Part shown: in pieces, positions 28,015 through 39,129 of the stretch | Layout of the letters: each line of letters begins with the position of its first letter | Numbering within the stretch: the stretch's first letter is position 1 | Assembly: GCA_963575745.1 (NCBI GenBank) | Contig: CAUYUJ010020738.1 | Span: 633,447-697,446 of the forward strand | Source: Prorocentrum cordatum | Lineage: Eukaryota; Sar; Dinophyceae; Prorocentrales; Prorocentraceae | Direction: 5' to 3' | DNA: 64,000 bases | The notes under the pieces: model-generated | Told to the model about the DNA's origin: nothing | Seen by the model: only the letters and a program-made list of their open reading frames with translations | Database searches by the model: none | Made by a program: the position numbers and the translations under genes

Positions 28015-29030
28015 TGTCCCACCCGCGACCCACCCGCGACCCACCCCGCGACCTACCCGCGGCCCACCCGCGACCCACCCCGCGCCCCACCCGCGACAGA
28101 CCCAGCGACCCACCCGCGGCCCACCCGCGACCCACCCCGCGACCCGCCCGCGACCCACCGGCGACCCAAACTACGTTCAGTGAAAAAAACCAGAACCTCG
28201 GCGCCTGCGGCGGGTTTTTTTTGCAGTCGTTCCGGGTGGAGAACTTTGCGACCCAAGCCGCGTTCAGTGTACAAATCAAGATTTTCGGCGCCTGCGGCGG
28301 GCTGTTTTTGAATTCTTTCCAGGTGGGGGTGGAGGACCCACCCGCCACCCAGACCTACGTTCGCTGAACAAGTCAAAACTTCGGCGCCTGCGGCGGGTTT
28401 CCCTTGCATCGGCGACCCACCCGCGACCCACGGGCGACCCACCCCGAGACCCACCCGCGACCCACCCCGCGACCCACCCGCGACCCACCCGCGACCCACC
28501 CGCGACCCACCGCGACCCACCCGCGACCCACCCGCGACCCACCCCGCGACCCACCCAAAATTTTCTCGCCTGCGGCGGGTTTCTTTTGCATTCGTTCCAG
28601 GTGGAAGACGTGCGACCCACCCGCGACCCAAACCGCGCTCAGTGTACAAATCCATTTTTTCGGCGCTTGCGGCGGGCTGTTTTTGAATCCCTTCCAGGTG
28701 GAAGTGGAGAACCCGCGACCCACCCGCGACCCAAACTACGTTCACTGAACAAGCAAAATCTTCTGCATTCGTTCCAGGTGGAGAACCTGCGACCCAAACC
28801 GCGTTCAGTGTACAAATCCAAATGTTCGGCGCCTGCGGCGGGCTGTTTTTGAATCCCTTCCAGGTGGAGGTGGAGAGCCCGCGGCCCACCCGCGGCCCAA
28901 ACTACGTTCGCTGAACAAGCCAAAACTTCGGCGCCTGCGGCGGGCTGTTTTTGAATTCGTTCCGGGTGGCCCACCAGCGATCCCCCCCGCGTTGAACTTG
29001 TCAGAGCACGCAAATCGGCGCCTGCGGCGG
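28015..29030 (+). repeat. Compound array: (CGACCCACC)n plus CGGCGCCTGCGGCGGG modules
   Basis: Blocks of 10-11-bp CGACCCACCCG units alternate with a ~90-110-bp module. The module comprises ACGTTCAGTG or CGCTGAACAAG, CGGCGCCTGCGGCGGG, T-run, TTGAATTCGTTCCAGGTGG. The CGGCGCCTGCGGCGGG box occurs eight times (about 28199, 28288, 28382, 28565, 28661, 28829, 28930, 29016). The T-run after a GC-rich inverted motif looks superficially terminator-like, but nothing supports a terminator role here. Confidence 0.9.
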
Positions 29031-29037
29031 GCTTGCT

Positions 29038-29106
29038 CGCATTGGTTTGGGAAAGCGCCTTCGTGCCATTCGGAATGGCACGAAGGCGCTTTCCCAAACC
29101 AATGCG
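29038..29106. repeat. Perfect 34-bp inverted repeat with 1-nt spacer
   Basis: Arms 29038-29071 and 29073-29106 are exact reverse complements around G29072; pairing ends abruptly at 29037/29107. This is a 69-bp palindrome directly after the last CGGCGCCTGCGGCGGG module. Confidence 0.95.
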
Positions 29107-29187
29107 CCCATTCCCCCGATCCGGCCCACGCCGATTCTACAACAGCAATCGGCGCCCGCCCCCTCATTCTTATCCGCAATTGCGTGG

Positions 29188-29190
29188 TGC

Positions 29191-29238
<48 letters not shown>

Positions 29239-29555
29239 AAGAAACAGAGAGAGAGAGAGACAAACAAAAAACAATACATACAAAGAGAAAGAGAAAGATA
29301 AAGAGAAAGAGAGGGAGAGAGAGAGAGAGAGAGATGTGTAGTTGGACCGCATATGTGTATGAATGTGTGTGTGCGTGTGCGTGCGTGCGTGCGTGTGTAT
29401 GTGTGTCTGTGCACGTGTTTGTATGTGCGTGTGTGTATGTGTGCGTGTGTGTTTGTGTGTGTGTTTGTGTGTGGTGTGTGTGTGTATGTGTGGTGTGTGT
29501 GTATGTGTGCGCCAGGGCTGGGCTCGTTGTTTAGGGAGGGGGGGGGGGGGGGCAA
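29188..29555 (+). repeat. Microsatellite cluster: (TA)n, (GA)n, (GT)n, G15
   Basis: TA repeat 29190-29206, GA/AGAA tract to 29335, GTGT/GCGT tract 29357-29510, then a G run at 29538-29552. Confidence 0.95.
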
Positions 29556-29579
29556 AACCGCTTCTTAGTGTGATCAGAC

Positions 29580-31060
29580 AGCGGCCAAGGTGGCCCAGGA
29601 GGGCCCTGAATCACCCCCAAGACGGCCTCGCGAGGTCTCGGACGGCAGACAGCGAGGCAAACGTAATTGATGTTTTGTTCGATAATTGAGCAGTTTTAGG
29701 TTCATTGCCTTTTCGGGTTTCTGACGTTCCACGATGGGCCATTCGGTCCCCGCGATCGCCCCAAGACCGCCCAAGAGGCTCCCAAGAGCGCCGTCAGCCT
29801 GGTCCGATGGGCCCAAAGACGTCGCAGGAGGCCCCCATGACGGCCCAAGAGGCCTCCAAGACGGCCCCAACACGCGCCCAAGAGGGTGAAAGCGATCTCA
29901 AAAGGCCCCTCGTGCGATGACTCCCCTAGGAGTCCCCACTGATGTTTCCAAGATGAGGCTCTTGAAGCACTGTGCCGAGAAGCCCCGAACATCACCCCTA
30001 GTCGGCCCACGAGGGCCTCATGATATTCCCACCTGGCTCCACGTCTGCCCAGCAGGGCCCCAGGACGGCCGATGAGTGCTCAGTACGGCCCGAGGAAGCG
30101 CATGGAGAATTCGAACACGAGCCCAAACGACCCCCACGACGACCTCGAGGACCGCCGAAACGGCCGCGAGGGTGCCCAGATGGCCGAAGAGGATCCCGAG
30201 ACTCCCAAGGAAGCTCCAAGCAGCAAGCTCCCAGGAGGTCATGGAGATGCAGGATGCTTTACCCACGCGCAGAGCTTGCGCTTCGGGGTTCGTACCTGGG
30301 TCACGAAGGACTTGGATGGGCCCGCCACGGTTTCGCCACGTTGCTGTCCGTTGCCGCCTCGCTGCCGCCCACCGCGCTCAGGGGGTCCGCCGAGGTTTCG
30401 CCACGTTTCCGCCCGTTGCCACCGAGGGTTCGCGATGTTGCCACCCGTTGCCGCCTCGTTGCCGCCCACCGCGCTTGCGGGGGGCGCCGACGTTTTGCCA
30501 CGGTGCCGCCTGTGGCCGCCTCGTTGCCGCCCACCGCGCTTGGGGGGTCCGCCGAGGTGCCGCCACGTTGCCGCCCCGTTGCCACCCATCGCGCTTAGGG
30601 GAATCCGCCGAGGTTTCGCCACGTTGCCGCCCGTTGCCGCCACGTTTCCGTCCACCGCGCTTTGGGGGGCTGCCGACGTTCCGCCACGGTGCATGATTGC
30701 AGCATGGCTTGCGCATCCACAGTGCTATAACTTGTTGTTTGGGATCCACGCTGGCTAACATGATGTGTTGCATTAATCATCGGTGTACCATGATGTTTGT
30801 TGAATGTCGGATCTTCCCATATGATGGGCGAAGTTCCAAGCATCGCTCCAAGGCGGCTCAACACGTCTCTGCGAAGGCTCTCGGTCGGGCCCGCGACTGC
30901 CCAGAACAAAGTCAACACAGTCTCAGAAAGCCGCAGCTAGGACATCAAGACGATCTAAAAGGGCGCCGAGAGGGCTCCGAGGCGGCCCCAAGAGGCCCCA
31001 AGACAGCCTCGAGGGGCCTCAGAGCGGCTCCCACAAAGAGCCCCAGGACAGCCGCGAACA
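29580..31060 (+). repeat. Degenerate 15-bp CCCCAAGAGGCC-type array with an internal 65-bp array
   Basis: 29580-30230 and 30830-31060 are built of words such as GGCCCAAGAGGCCTC, CAAGACGGCCCCAAC and GCCCCAAGAGGCCCC, often 15 bp apart. Between them 30315-30695 holds about six ~65-bp units (TTTCGCCACGTTGCCGCC, CGTTGCCGCCCACCGCGCTT, GGGGGGTCCGCCGAGG). No gene. Confidence 0.8.
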
Positions 31061-32420
31061 GCTCTTTCTCGGATCCTTTTATCGGCCTTCCCCTGGCGCA
31101 CCTCGCGCATTTGGATCCAGCCGAGGCCGTGAAGGCGCTGGGCTCCTTATCCAGGGCTTCATGTGGTAAGACTGTGACCGCATGGCTTTGTGGAAGCGCG
31201 TGCGAGCGGCCGCGTGGGCTGAGTGCCTCTTGGGGCTTTGCGTGGGGGGCCGTCCGCCCCAACACCTGCCCTCAAACTGTGCGTCCCTCTCGGGGCAGTT
31301 CGCGGCCTGCGCCACGGCCACCGAGACCCCGCCGTGAGCGCCAGTGCTCCTCTCCACCACGCTCTCTCGGGTCCTGGGCCCGAGGAGTCAGGTACAGATG
31401 CCCAGGAGGGGCGCGCGGCGGTGTGCGCTTGCGGGGCCATGGCAGCACCGTGGAGCCAGCATCAGGGAACTCGTTTATTATAGCGGACGAAGAATCGCAT
31501 AAATCACGATGTTCCGCCATCAGGGACGCCTGTCCAGGGCGGCTGGAAAGTTCACGTGTAGCACGGCGTGGACCGTAGGGGCATCAGTTTGGCAGCCTCC
31601 CTGGAATAGGCGTCCCTGGTGGCAACCAGGTTAATGGAACATCGTTCTTCTTCTGCTCATTGATGCGAGACGACGGGCATTTGCGACAGCCATGCTGTGT
31701 GCAAGCAGGGATGCTGGCAGGCGGAGGAGGGCACCAGGGCTCGCAACGCGCTGCCCAGGACTTCATTCCAGGCACGTCCACTGGGGTATCTGCGGCCGAC
31801 CGGGCGACGACCGCAAGAGCATTCTGCGACCTGGCGAACCAGGACGCGGGGAGTGTGCGATCGGGACTAACTGGCTGCACCTTCTCGCCATGAAGCAACC
31901 ATATCCTGAGGGAAGCAGATCCTGTAGGTCTGTCGCCGGTTCCGTTCCACAGGGCCCTTCCCGGGCCTTGAGACCGTCAAAGGACGATTCAGGATGAAGA
32001 GCTGGTCCGAGGTAATGTCGCGGAATACATGACCCATGTCTCTCAGGACCCATTTCTTTCATGCCAAATTTGATCTGGCATGCAGTGAAAGTCCACTTAA
32101 GGATGGAGTGCCTGTTGCAAGGGTGCCCTTGTATCCTTGCAACTTTGTCACATCCTCAGCCCATCTTGTCCACACATGTTTTTTGGCGCGCCGTGGACCC
32201 GTCGCGGGAGCTGACTCGAGGAGAAGGTTCGCACGTGCTTGTTTGTGAGAGTTGCCGTTGTACATGTCTTTCTCTGTTTTTCTCACTGTGCCACTCCTGG
32301 TGGTTTCTGGATTGTGGCCCGCATAGTTCGTTGTTGTGGATTAGCGAGGGCCGTCACTTGGGGGGCCCTGTAGACGCAGATCCCATTGGCAACCCAATCT
32401 TCTAATAATTCTTGACACGT
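31061..32420. other. No gene seen; one copy of the palindromic repeat family at about 31945-32005
   Basis: Mostly unique sequence with short ORFs only. 31945-32005 (CCCTTCCCGGGCCTTGAGA, CGTCAAAGGACGATTCAGG, ATGAAGAGCTGGTCCGAG) matches the order of the 23.4-24.3 kb repeat core with divergence. Confidence 0.5.
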
Positions 32421-32424
32421 CGCG

Positions 32425-32565
32425 TATCCCCACCAGTTTTCGACTTGTGACTGCGCGCGGCTCTCCCGCTTGCGCTCGCGAGCAAAAAGTATCCCTATTG
32501 GTTCTCTTTGACGGCGCGCGGTTGCTCCGTGTCGCTCGCGAACAAAAAGTATCCCCACCAGCCCA
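32425..32565 (+). repeat. About 68-bp direct duplication
   Basis: GCGCTCGCGAGCAAAAAGTA and GTCGCTCGCGAACAAAAAGT are the centres of two units, each followed by TATCCCYAYYGG/CAG. A third partial GTATCCCCACCAG lies at 32425. Confidence 0.8.
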
Positions 32566-32649
32566 GCCAGAAACAGATCGCCAGGGGAGTGGCCTTGATC
32601 AGGGCAGTGTAGAAGTTTGCAGCCTAACAACCGCCTTGGAAACGTTTTC

Positions 32650-33175
32650 CTCGGAAGTCTCTTGGAGCCATCTTGGGGGTCTCAGAGGGTCCTCGCGGAG
32701 TCTCTTGGGGCATTATTGAGGCCTTTTGGGTGCTATCTTGGGGCGTGCTTGGGGCCTCTTATGGCTCTATGGGGGGTCTGCCCCAGAGGCTGAAACACTA
32801 CGTCTCGAGGCCCTCTTGGGGCACTCTTGGGGTGCTCTTGGGCGCTCTTGGAGCTGTGTTGGGGCTTTCTTGAGCCACTCTGTGGGCTCTCTTGGGCAGT
32901 CTTAGGGCCATCTTCAGGCCTCCAGGGCCCATCTGAAGCGAAACGGTGAGAAGGCAACAAACACGGGTTTTCCCATGTATTGGAACCATTTTGGTTGCTC
33001 GGGGGGGTCCATGGAGGACTCGAAGGGCACTGGAAACCGTTTTGGGGCTGCCTTGGGGCGTCATCGAGGCATGTCGGAGGCTAGCTTGAACCATGTTCGG
33101 CTATCTTGGGGCATCTTCTATGCCATTTTGGGCTTTCGGAGGCCCCCTTAGAGCTATCTTGGGCCATCTTGGGCG
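32650..33175 (-). repeat. Inverted block of the 15-bp CCCCAAGA repeat family
   Basis: The top strand shows TCTTGGGGC, GCTTGGGGCCTCTTATGG, CTCTTGGGGCACTCTTGGGG and AGCTATCTTGGGCCATCTTGG at roughly 15-bp spacing, the reverse complement of 29580-31060. Confidence 0.85.
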
Positions 33176-34164
33176 CTTTAACTGCCCCGCCCCCCCCTTT
33201 CCCAGGCCGAAGGGAGGAGGTATCGGGGCGGAACAAGACACCCCCTAGATAGCAAGCCGTCTAGCTCACTCCCACCCGTCCTCCCAACACATCAGTAACA
33301 CCCGAGCCTGAGCATGTTCAGCGGCCGTCTTTGGATGGGCAGCTACTGGGAACCAACACCGACCCCATGTGCGCGACGCTGGGGCGAGGTGCTTCGCGCA
33401 TGCCAGGCGGCGCGCCACGCGCGCCAGGCACCCGTGGGGCCCGAGCGTGCCAGGCACGCCTGGTGCGCCAGATGCGCCACGTGCTCTGCGTGCGCCAGGT
33501 GTGCCGCATATTCTTGCCGCGCCAGGTGCGCCACGTTCGGGGCACGTGCAGAGTGTGTCATGTGCGCCTGCGCGCGTGACAGCACACATCGGGAAACATG
33601 TCGTCCCCCACGATCCTCGTCGACAACCAATGCCCATCATTGTGTCTGGTGGGCCTGCGTACAGCAGGCCAACCGCCACCACCCCCGCAGCCCCTATCAA
33701 AAACCACTTGACAGTGATCGCGGGGCGGCCGCGCATGGTCCAGATTTTGCCGCGAGGTGCATGTGAGGGAGTATGTCTTCTCTCCACTCCGCGTCTTGAT
33801 CCAAAGCAACAGAGGGGCAAACATTGTGCGAACGTCCTGCTGTCTGACACTGCTACCTAAATATCTGCTTCACGCTCGAGCGCACCATCACAACGATAGG
33901 CCAGGTGAATGAGTCCTCCCTTTTTTAGACGCACGTACTGTTTTCCTTAAATGTGGCGCGCGCGTGTATTGCACGCTGCCGATTGCCACCGCCTGCGCCC
34001 TTCATGGGCTCGCCTTCCGGCGCACGGGCGTGACTTGACCTGACCTTTGGTTAGGGATGGTAGCCCTGCGCCCAGCAAGCAATATGCTGACACCCCCGCC
34101 GTCCTGGTCAAAAGCAATACAAAGTGCTCGCTGGCCTCACGAACATGACGCAAGACTTTGCCCC
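33176..34164. other. No gene; GTGCGCCAG minisatellite at 33360-33580
   Basis: 33360-33580 carries GCGCCAGGCACC, GTGCGCCAGATGCGCCACGT and GCGCCAGGTGCGCCACGTTC, the vocabulary of 13372-13500 (minus). The remainder is unique without convincing ORFs. Confidence 0.5.
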
Positions 34165-34828
34165 AAAGTGTATTCTGTATTGTTTTTAGCAGGGATGGTG
34201 GGGGGGCCGCATCGGGTTGGCCGCGCATGCTCCGAATGTGGAGGCAGAGTGCGTTTTGTATTGTTTTTTTTGTCAGGGACGGTGTGTGTGTGTGAACATG
34301 GGTTATAATGGTTCCTGGTTGGCTGCCGGTCGCCTAGGGGAGGAAGCGTACATTGATGGGAACAGTGATTCAACCCCTCCTCCTTGCAGGGGAAGGAGGG
34401 ACTGTTAGAAGAAAGAAGACAAGAATTCTCTAAACCACCCACGCCCAGAGGGCCAGTGGGATTTTCAAGGGAGCCCCCATGAGAGAACGTGGTTTTCTGG
34501 TAATGTGCAAAGATGTTTCGGACGAGCGCGCCAGTATTGAACATGTCGTGATGCAGTCTCACGCGGGAGCTGCTCTTGTTGTAGTCAAGGGGCCCAACAA
34601 GGACGTCTACGTACATGAATTATCATGTTTTGGAGATATCGCCTTGGGGAGCATGTGTGGTATGGGGAACGCACAGTGTATCAGCATCCGAACTCTTGCC
34701 GCTTGGTTCGGTCCTGAATGTCGCTGGGGATGAAAGGCTGAACATGCAATGTTTCTGTTCGGTCACGTATCTCTCAAACCACCCTGGCTATCGTTCGAAC
34801 GCCGCGAACGGGGGATGGTGTCTACATT
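34165..34828. other. No clear gene; about 79-bp duplication at 34165-34300
   Basis: GTGTATTCTGTATTGTTTTT ... GCAGGGATGGTG (from 34167) is repeated as GTGCGTTTTGTATTGTTTTT ... TCAGGGACGGTG (from 34246). An 84-codon ORF at 34479-34733 has mixed composition and is not supported further. Confidence 0.5.
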
Positions 34829-35185
34829 GTGTCCTTATGTCTAGTTTTTCTCGCGCCTTTTCACACACACGCACAACACACTCCGCCGAACTCGACCTAC
34901 CAGCGACGCCACCACAAGCAACACAGACGCAAACCAACCAGCGACGCCCACCAGCGCCCACCGACAACCACACAGCCACATCACAGCAAACAACACCGAC
35001 CCCAACCGACCAGCAGTGCCCACCGCCACCTGCACCGACCGGCGACGACCAGCAAGTCCATCACCAATCGTCGTCGACCACAGACAAGCAGCAACGTCGA
35101 CCAGCCCTCTCCCTCCCATCCTCCCCTTTTTCCTCCTCCTCCTCCACAGCACCAACAACAACCAGGGCAGACCGACCACATACAG

Positions 35186-35948
35186 ATGACAATCATTCAC
35201 AAAAACGCCCGGTCTCTTTCAACAGACGACCGAGTCAGCGAGATAATCAGTGAGTTCGAGTCCGATCATTGGGATTTCGCCCTTATCAACGAAACGTGGA
35301 GAACAACGGCCGAAGAGTTCTGGACAACCTCGGAAGGGCACGCCTTCGCCGGACCTGGTAATGACCAAGCATGCCATGGAATTGTTTTGATCATACATCG
35401 ACGTTGGGTTAAAAACATACAGAGATTCCAAGCGCTTTCGTCCAGACTCGCCTCGGTATCGCTGAAGAAAGGGACGCAGCAACTACAACTCGTGGTTGCA
35501 TATTTTCTTCATTCGGGATACAGTGACCCACACGTGCAGCGCATGTACGACATGATCCACGAGCTTCAGAGAGAGAGAGAGAGAGAGCACCAAGACACGA
35601 CATCACTTGATACTCGCAGGGGGTTTAAACGCACAGGTGGGGTCTTCCATGACCTCCGAAGACGCAGACGACGCCGCCGACATTTTCGACAGCACCACTT
35701 CCAGACATGTTGGCCGCCATAGATTCGGGGAACAAGCCTCGAGGAGTAGGTGGCTACGTCATTGGGCAGCCCAGGAGGGATGTGTTATTGCAAATATGTT
35801 TTTTTCCCGCAAGCCAGTGCAAAAGCAAATCACTTATAGCAGCGGCGACAATCACAAGCAGGTCGACTACGTACTGAACCGCACGATGCTCCGGCACTGC
35901 ACCAACGCAGAGGCCAACAACCGGACCGTCCTCGGCTCCGACCACTAG
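35186..35948 (+). pseudogene. Element 2 endonuclease domain
   Basis: MTIIHKNARSLSTDDRVSEI, WDFALINETWR (the catalytic Glu region) and QLQLVVAYFLHSGYSD lie in one frame from 35186. The frame changes inside a GA repeat (35568-35588), after which ILAGGLNAQVGS (G-D-x-N motif degraded to G-G-L-N), HKQVDYVLNR and LGSDH follow. TAG stands directly after SDH (35946-35948). Domain order matches an exonuclease-endonuclease-phosphatase fold. Confidence 0.8.
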
Positions 35949-36115
35949 GTTGTTACCGTCGATATGCGGATACCGACCGCAATGATATGCGGACGACCAC
36001 GGTGTGACGACGAACGACGACAGCAACGGCGACAGCACCGACGACGAACGACCGGCACTATCACCAACACGCAAGTTTACCATGACCGCAGAGGCCCCAT
36101 TTACGCCCGCACACC

Positions 36116-36570
36116 TTGCTTTCCGACCCGAGTGAACTGTGCGAACACATCCAGCGAATTATCGTCGAAGCCGCTGCCGCCAACCGCAGGAAACTCATCT
36201 TGGTGCGACAGAGACGGTGCAACCCCGGCCAGTGCGCAAGCAAACCAACAACCCGACAGAGGACCAGCACGACTGGCCACCTACTCACTGAACGGCAGCA
36301 GACGCCAAATAACGACCACCACGCCCGCAAGCAGCTGAGTAAACGTATACAGCAAGACATCCGTGCACAGAAGAGGACGAGACGACGGGCCCATATAGCA
36401 AACGTACTTGAGCAGTTCAGAGATTTAAAGAGCATCCCGCGTCTCAAAACACGAAGGAAACGAACTCTCATTACCCGCATGACAGACAAAGAGGGCAGCA
36501 AGTGCACGACGCGACAAGACATCGCGAACGTTTTCGCGGAGTTCTACGAGCACTTGTACAACTCGACAAC
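36116..36570 (+). pseudogene. Element 2 linker between endonuclease and RT
   Basis: LSKRIQQDIRAQKRTRRRAH, RDLKSIPRLKTRRKRTLITR and ANVFAEFYEHLYNS resemble the basic linker and the 'FYxxLY' element that precede RT motif 0 in LINE proteins. The ORF runs into the minisatellite and ends in it. Confidence 0.65.
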
Positions 36571-36589
36571 AACGGCGACGCAGCCGGAA

Positions 36590-37290
36590 CGACCAAACGA
36601 CGACCGCACCGACCGCCGACCAGCAGACCAACCAGTAGACCGACCAGCAACCAGTAGCCCAGCAGACCGACCACCGACCGCCGACTAGCAGACCAGTAGA
36701 CCGACAATCACCGATCGACAAGCAGACCCACTGACTCCCTCAACGACCAAACGAGGACCCCACCGACCACCGACCAGCAGACCGACCAGCAGACCGGCAA
36801 ACCAACAGGCCGAACGCCGCGCCGGCCGACCAACTAGCAGACCAGCAGACCGACCACCGACCGCCGACTAGCAGAGCAGCAGACCGACTACCGCCGACCG
36901 ACCAGCAGACCCACCGACTCCCACAACGACCGATCGACGACCCAACCGACCACTGGCCAGCACACCGGCCAGCAGACCGACCAGCAGACCAGCAAACCAA
37001 CAGGCCGAACGCCGCGCCGGCCGACCAACCAGTAGATCAGCAGATTGACCACCGACCGCCATAACAGACTGGCAGACCGACTACCACCGACCGACCAGCA
37101 GTCCCACCGACTCCCACAACGACCAAACGACGACCCCGCCGACCGACCAGCAGACCGGCAAATCAGCAAACCGCACGCCAGACCGACCGACCGACCAGCA
37201 GAGCAGCAGACCGACCCCCGCCCGCCGGCCAAAAGACTGGCAGACCTACGACCAACCAGCGACCAGCAGACTCACCGACTCCCACCCTTC
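36590..37290 (+). repeat. ACCGACCAGCAG minisatellite inside element 2
   Basis: About 700 bp of degenerate 8-16-bp units (GACCGACCAGCAGACC, GACCACCGACCGCCGACTAG). It separates the linker from the RT exactly where a LINE ORF would be continuous, so it expanded after or within the coding sequence. It also shows longer-order duplication (about 240 bp: 36690-36890 against 36900-37100). Confidence 0.9.
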
Positions 37291-37293
37291 ACA

Positions 37294-38608
37294 CCGAAAG
37301 AGCTAAACAAGGCGATCAAAGGTCTTCGGCTTGGTAAAGCCCCAGACACGAAAGGCCTCCGCGCAGAGATGCTCAAAGAAGGCACAGAGGAACTCAGAGG
37401 TGCACTTCTCCACCTCTACAACGCGATCCTGCAGCGCGAAGCCCCGCCGCCGGCCTGCTGGAAGAGCGCAGTCATCGCAGTCATAACAGAAAGTGGAGAT
37501 CTCGCGCCTCCACAAAACTACCGCCCCATTTGCACGATGCCATTGTTGCACAAGCTCTGCAGCCGACTACTGCACAAAAGGCTAGAACCGACGCTTGACT
37601 CACACCAGACTGCCGACCAGGCAGGCTTCAGACCAGGCTACTCGACCACTGCCCACCTCTTTACCTAAAATTTATTGCGCGAGTGCGCAAACGAATGTGG
37701 CCAAAACCTCTGGGTCGCAGCACTTGACTTCAAACAAGTTTTTGATTCCGTTGAGCACAAGAGCATATGGGCAGCACCGAAGGCGCAAAGGGTCCAACCT
37801 GGATACGTCGCACTACTCCAACAGCTCTATGAGGGACAGACAGACACGGTGAGGGCAGACGTCAGCAGCAGACCCGTTAGCCTCCTGCGGGGCACGAAGC
37901 AGGGAGGCCCACTCAGCTCCCTACTCTTCAACGCTCTTCTACAATGCATCCTTGGACCGCTGGTTTCCGAATCGCAGCAAAAAAAGCAAGGGAGTTGAAT
38001 TGGGATCCACGAGCGCCGCCGCGCTGATCAACCTACGCTTCGCCGACGACGTGCTCCTGACCAGCCAAACTCCCCCGCGCCTGACAGCGATGCGTAACGA
38101 CGTTGCGCGCGCGACGAGGCTACGCGGGCTCGAACTACACCCGGGCAAAACCAAAATACTGAGCAACCAGGCGAGAAGGGCCGGAAGGGGGAGCTCACGC
38201 ACAGCACGTTTCCACGACATGGATATAGAAATCGTTCCGTACGAGGGCAGTATCAAATACCTCGGCCACTCGATCAGCATCCACGAACCGATGGGAACGG
38301 AAATCCACCACCGCACGCGAGCTGCATGGGCATCATTCACTTCTCGCAAGCAGGAGCTGACCAGCAATGACTACCCATTGGCTCACCGACTCCGACTTTT
38401 CAACCGCATCGTCGCACCAACAGCGTTATACGGAGCAGAGACGTGGACCCTCGCGGAGCCTCTACGGCAGCATCTACGACGGACACAAGGACGCATGCTT
38501 CGCATGATCATCAGACCGCCACGGAGACGCACGACAACAGAAGCCGGCCCTCACAGCGACCAGGGATCTAATCTCGACGGCGCGAACAACGAAGCACAAT
38601 GGCACTAG
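37294..38608 (+). pseudogene. Element 2 reverse transcriptase
   Basis: FTPKELNKAIKGLRLGKAPD, NYRPICTMPLLHKLCSRLLH and DQAGFRPGYSTTAHLF are RT motifs 0-2. An in-frame TAA (37666-37668) follows, then motif A VAALDFKQVFDSVEH, motif B GTKQGGPLSSLLFN, a frameshift at A7 (about 37980), motif C NLRFADDVLL (38039-38050), then GLELHPGKTKI and YLGHSISIHE. The canonical DD is retained, unlike element 1. Confidence 0.85.
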
Positions 38609-38702
38609 CGACGACGCAGACAGCAACCCATCGCAGCGCGGTGCGCATGACACGCCTGACAAGCACGGCGAAGACGGCGAAGACAGCACCGCCGCAGACG
38701 AA

Positions 38703-39125
38703 ATGAAACCATGGGTCGACTACACCCAGCGAGCGACGCGACGCGCAGAGCACCCCATAAACCTCCACCACATCGACAATTGGGAGACGCTGCACAAGCG
38801 GAAAGTCTGGCGCGTGGCTTCACGAGTCGCAAACCACGGCTGGACGAGGTGGACATGGCGAGTGCCGCGCTGGCACCCAGTCCTCAACCCGCGCCAGCGG
38901 GGACACAGGCAGCACGGTGGCCAAAACAAGCGCCGGGACGACGAAATCACCACTTACTTACTTCAACGCAGAACAGACCTCCACCGACCGCCCACGCAAG
39001 CCCATTCGAAAGGACAACCGAACGACATCACATGGACGCAAACATCCCAGGACACCGAAGCATGGACAGCGCTCGAGCACCACTTCGCCGACCTCGCGTC
39101 GACCAGCACCCGGGACCCAGACCAA
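38703..39125 (+). pseudogene. Element 2 C-terminal domain
   Basis: MKPWVDYTQRATRRAE, WETLHKRKVWRVASRVANHG, RWTWRVPRWHP and DTEAWTALEHHFADL match the W-rich tail that follows the RT in many protist LINEs. About 140 codons to TGA 39123-39125; joined to the RT only by a frameshift. Confidence 0.65.
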
Positions 39126-39129
39126 TGAC

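Larger units (their letters stand above)
34829..39127 (+). mobile_element. Decayed LINE (element 2), FADD-type RT
   Basis: Proline/threonine/glutamine-rich leader (34829-35185), endonuclease, linker, minisatellite, RT and a tryptophan-rich C-terminal domain follow in the usual LINE order, but in several frames. The whole stretch is A/C-rich on the coding strand with little T. Breaks coincide with simple repeats: a GA tract near 35570, a minisatellite at 36590-37290 and A7 near 37980. It is not capable of making its own protein. Confidence 0.85.

Noticed and set aside
28190-28960. Rho-independent terminators (GC box plus T-run)
   Set aside because: They are modules of a tandem array in eukaryotic-type DNA with no gene ahead of them.
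33115-33135. Spliced-leader relict in GCCATTTTGGGCTTTC
   Set aside because: The match is made from the TTGGG vocabulary of the surrounding 15-bp repeat and lacks the CTCAAG end.
34479-34733. 84-codon ORF upstream of element 2 as its ORF1
   Set aside because: No coiled coil, RRM or zinc knuckle, and composition differs from the A/C-rich element.
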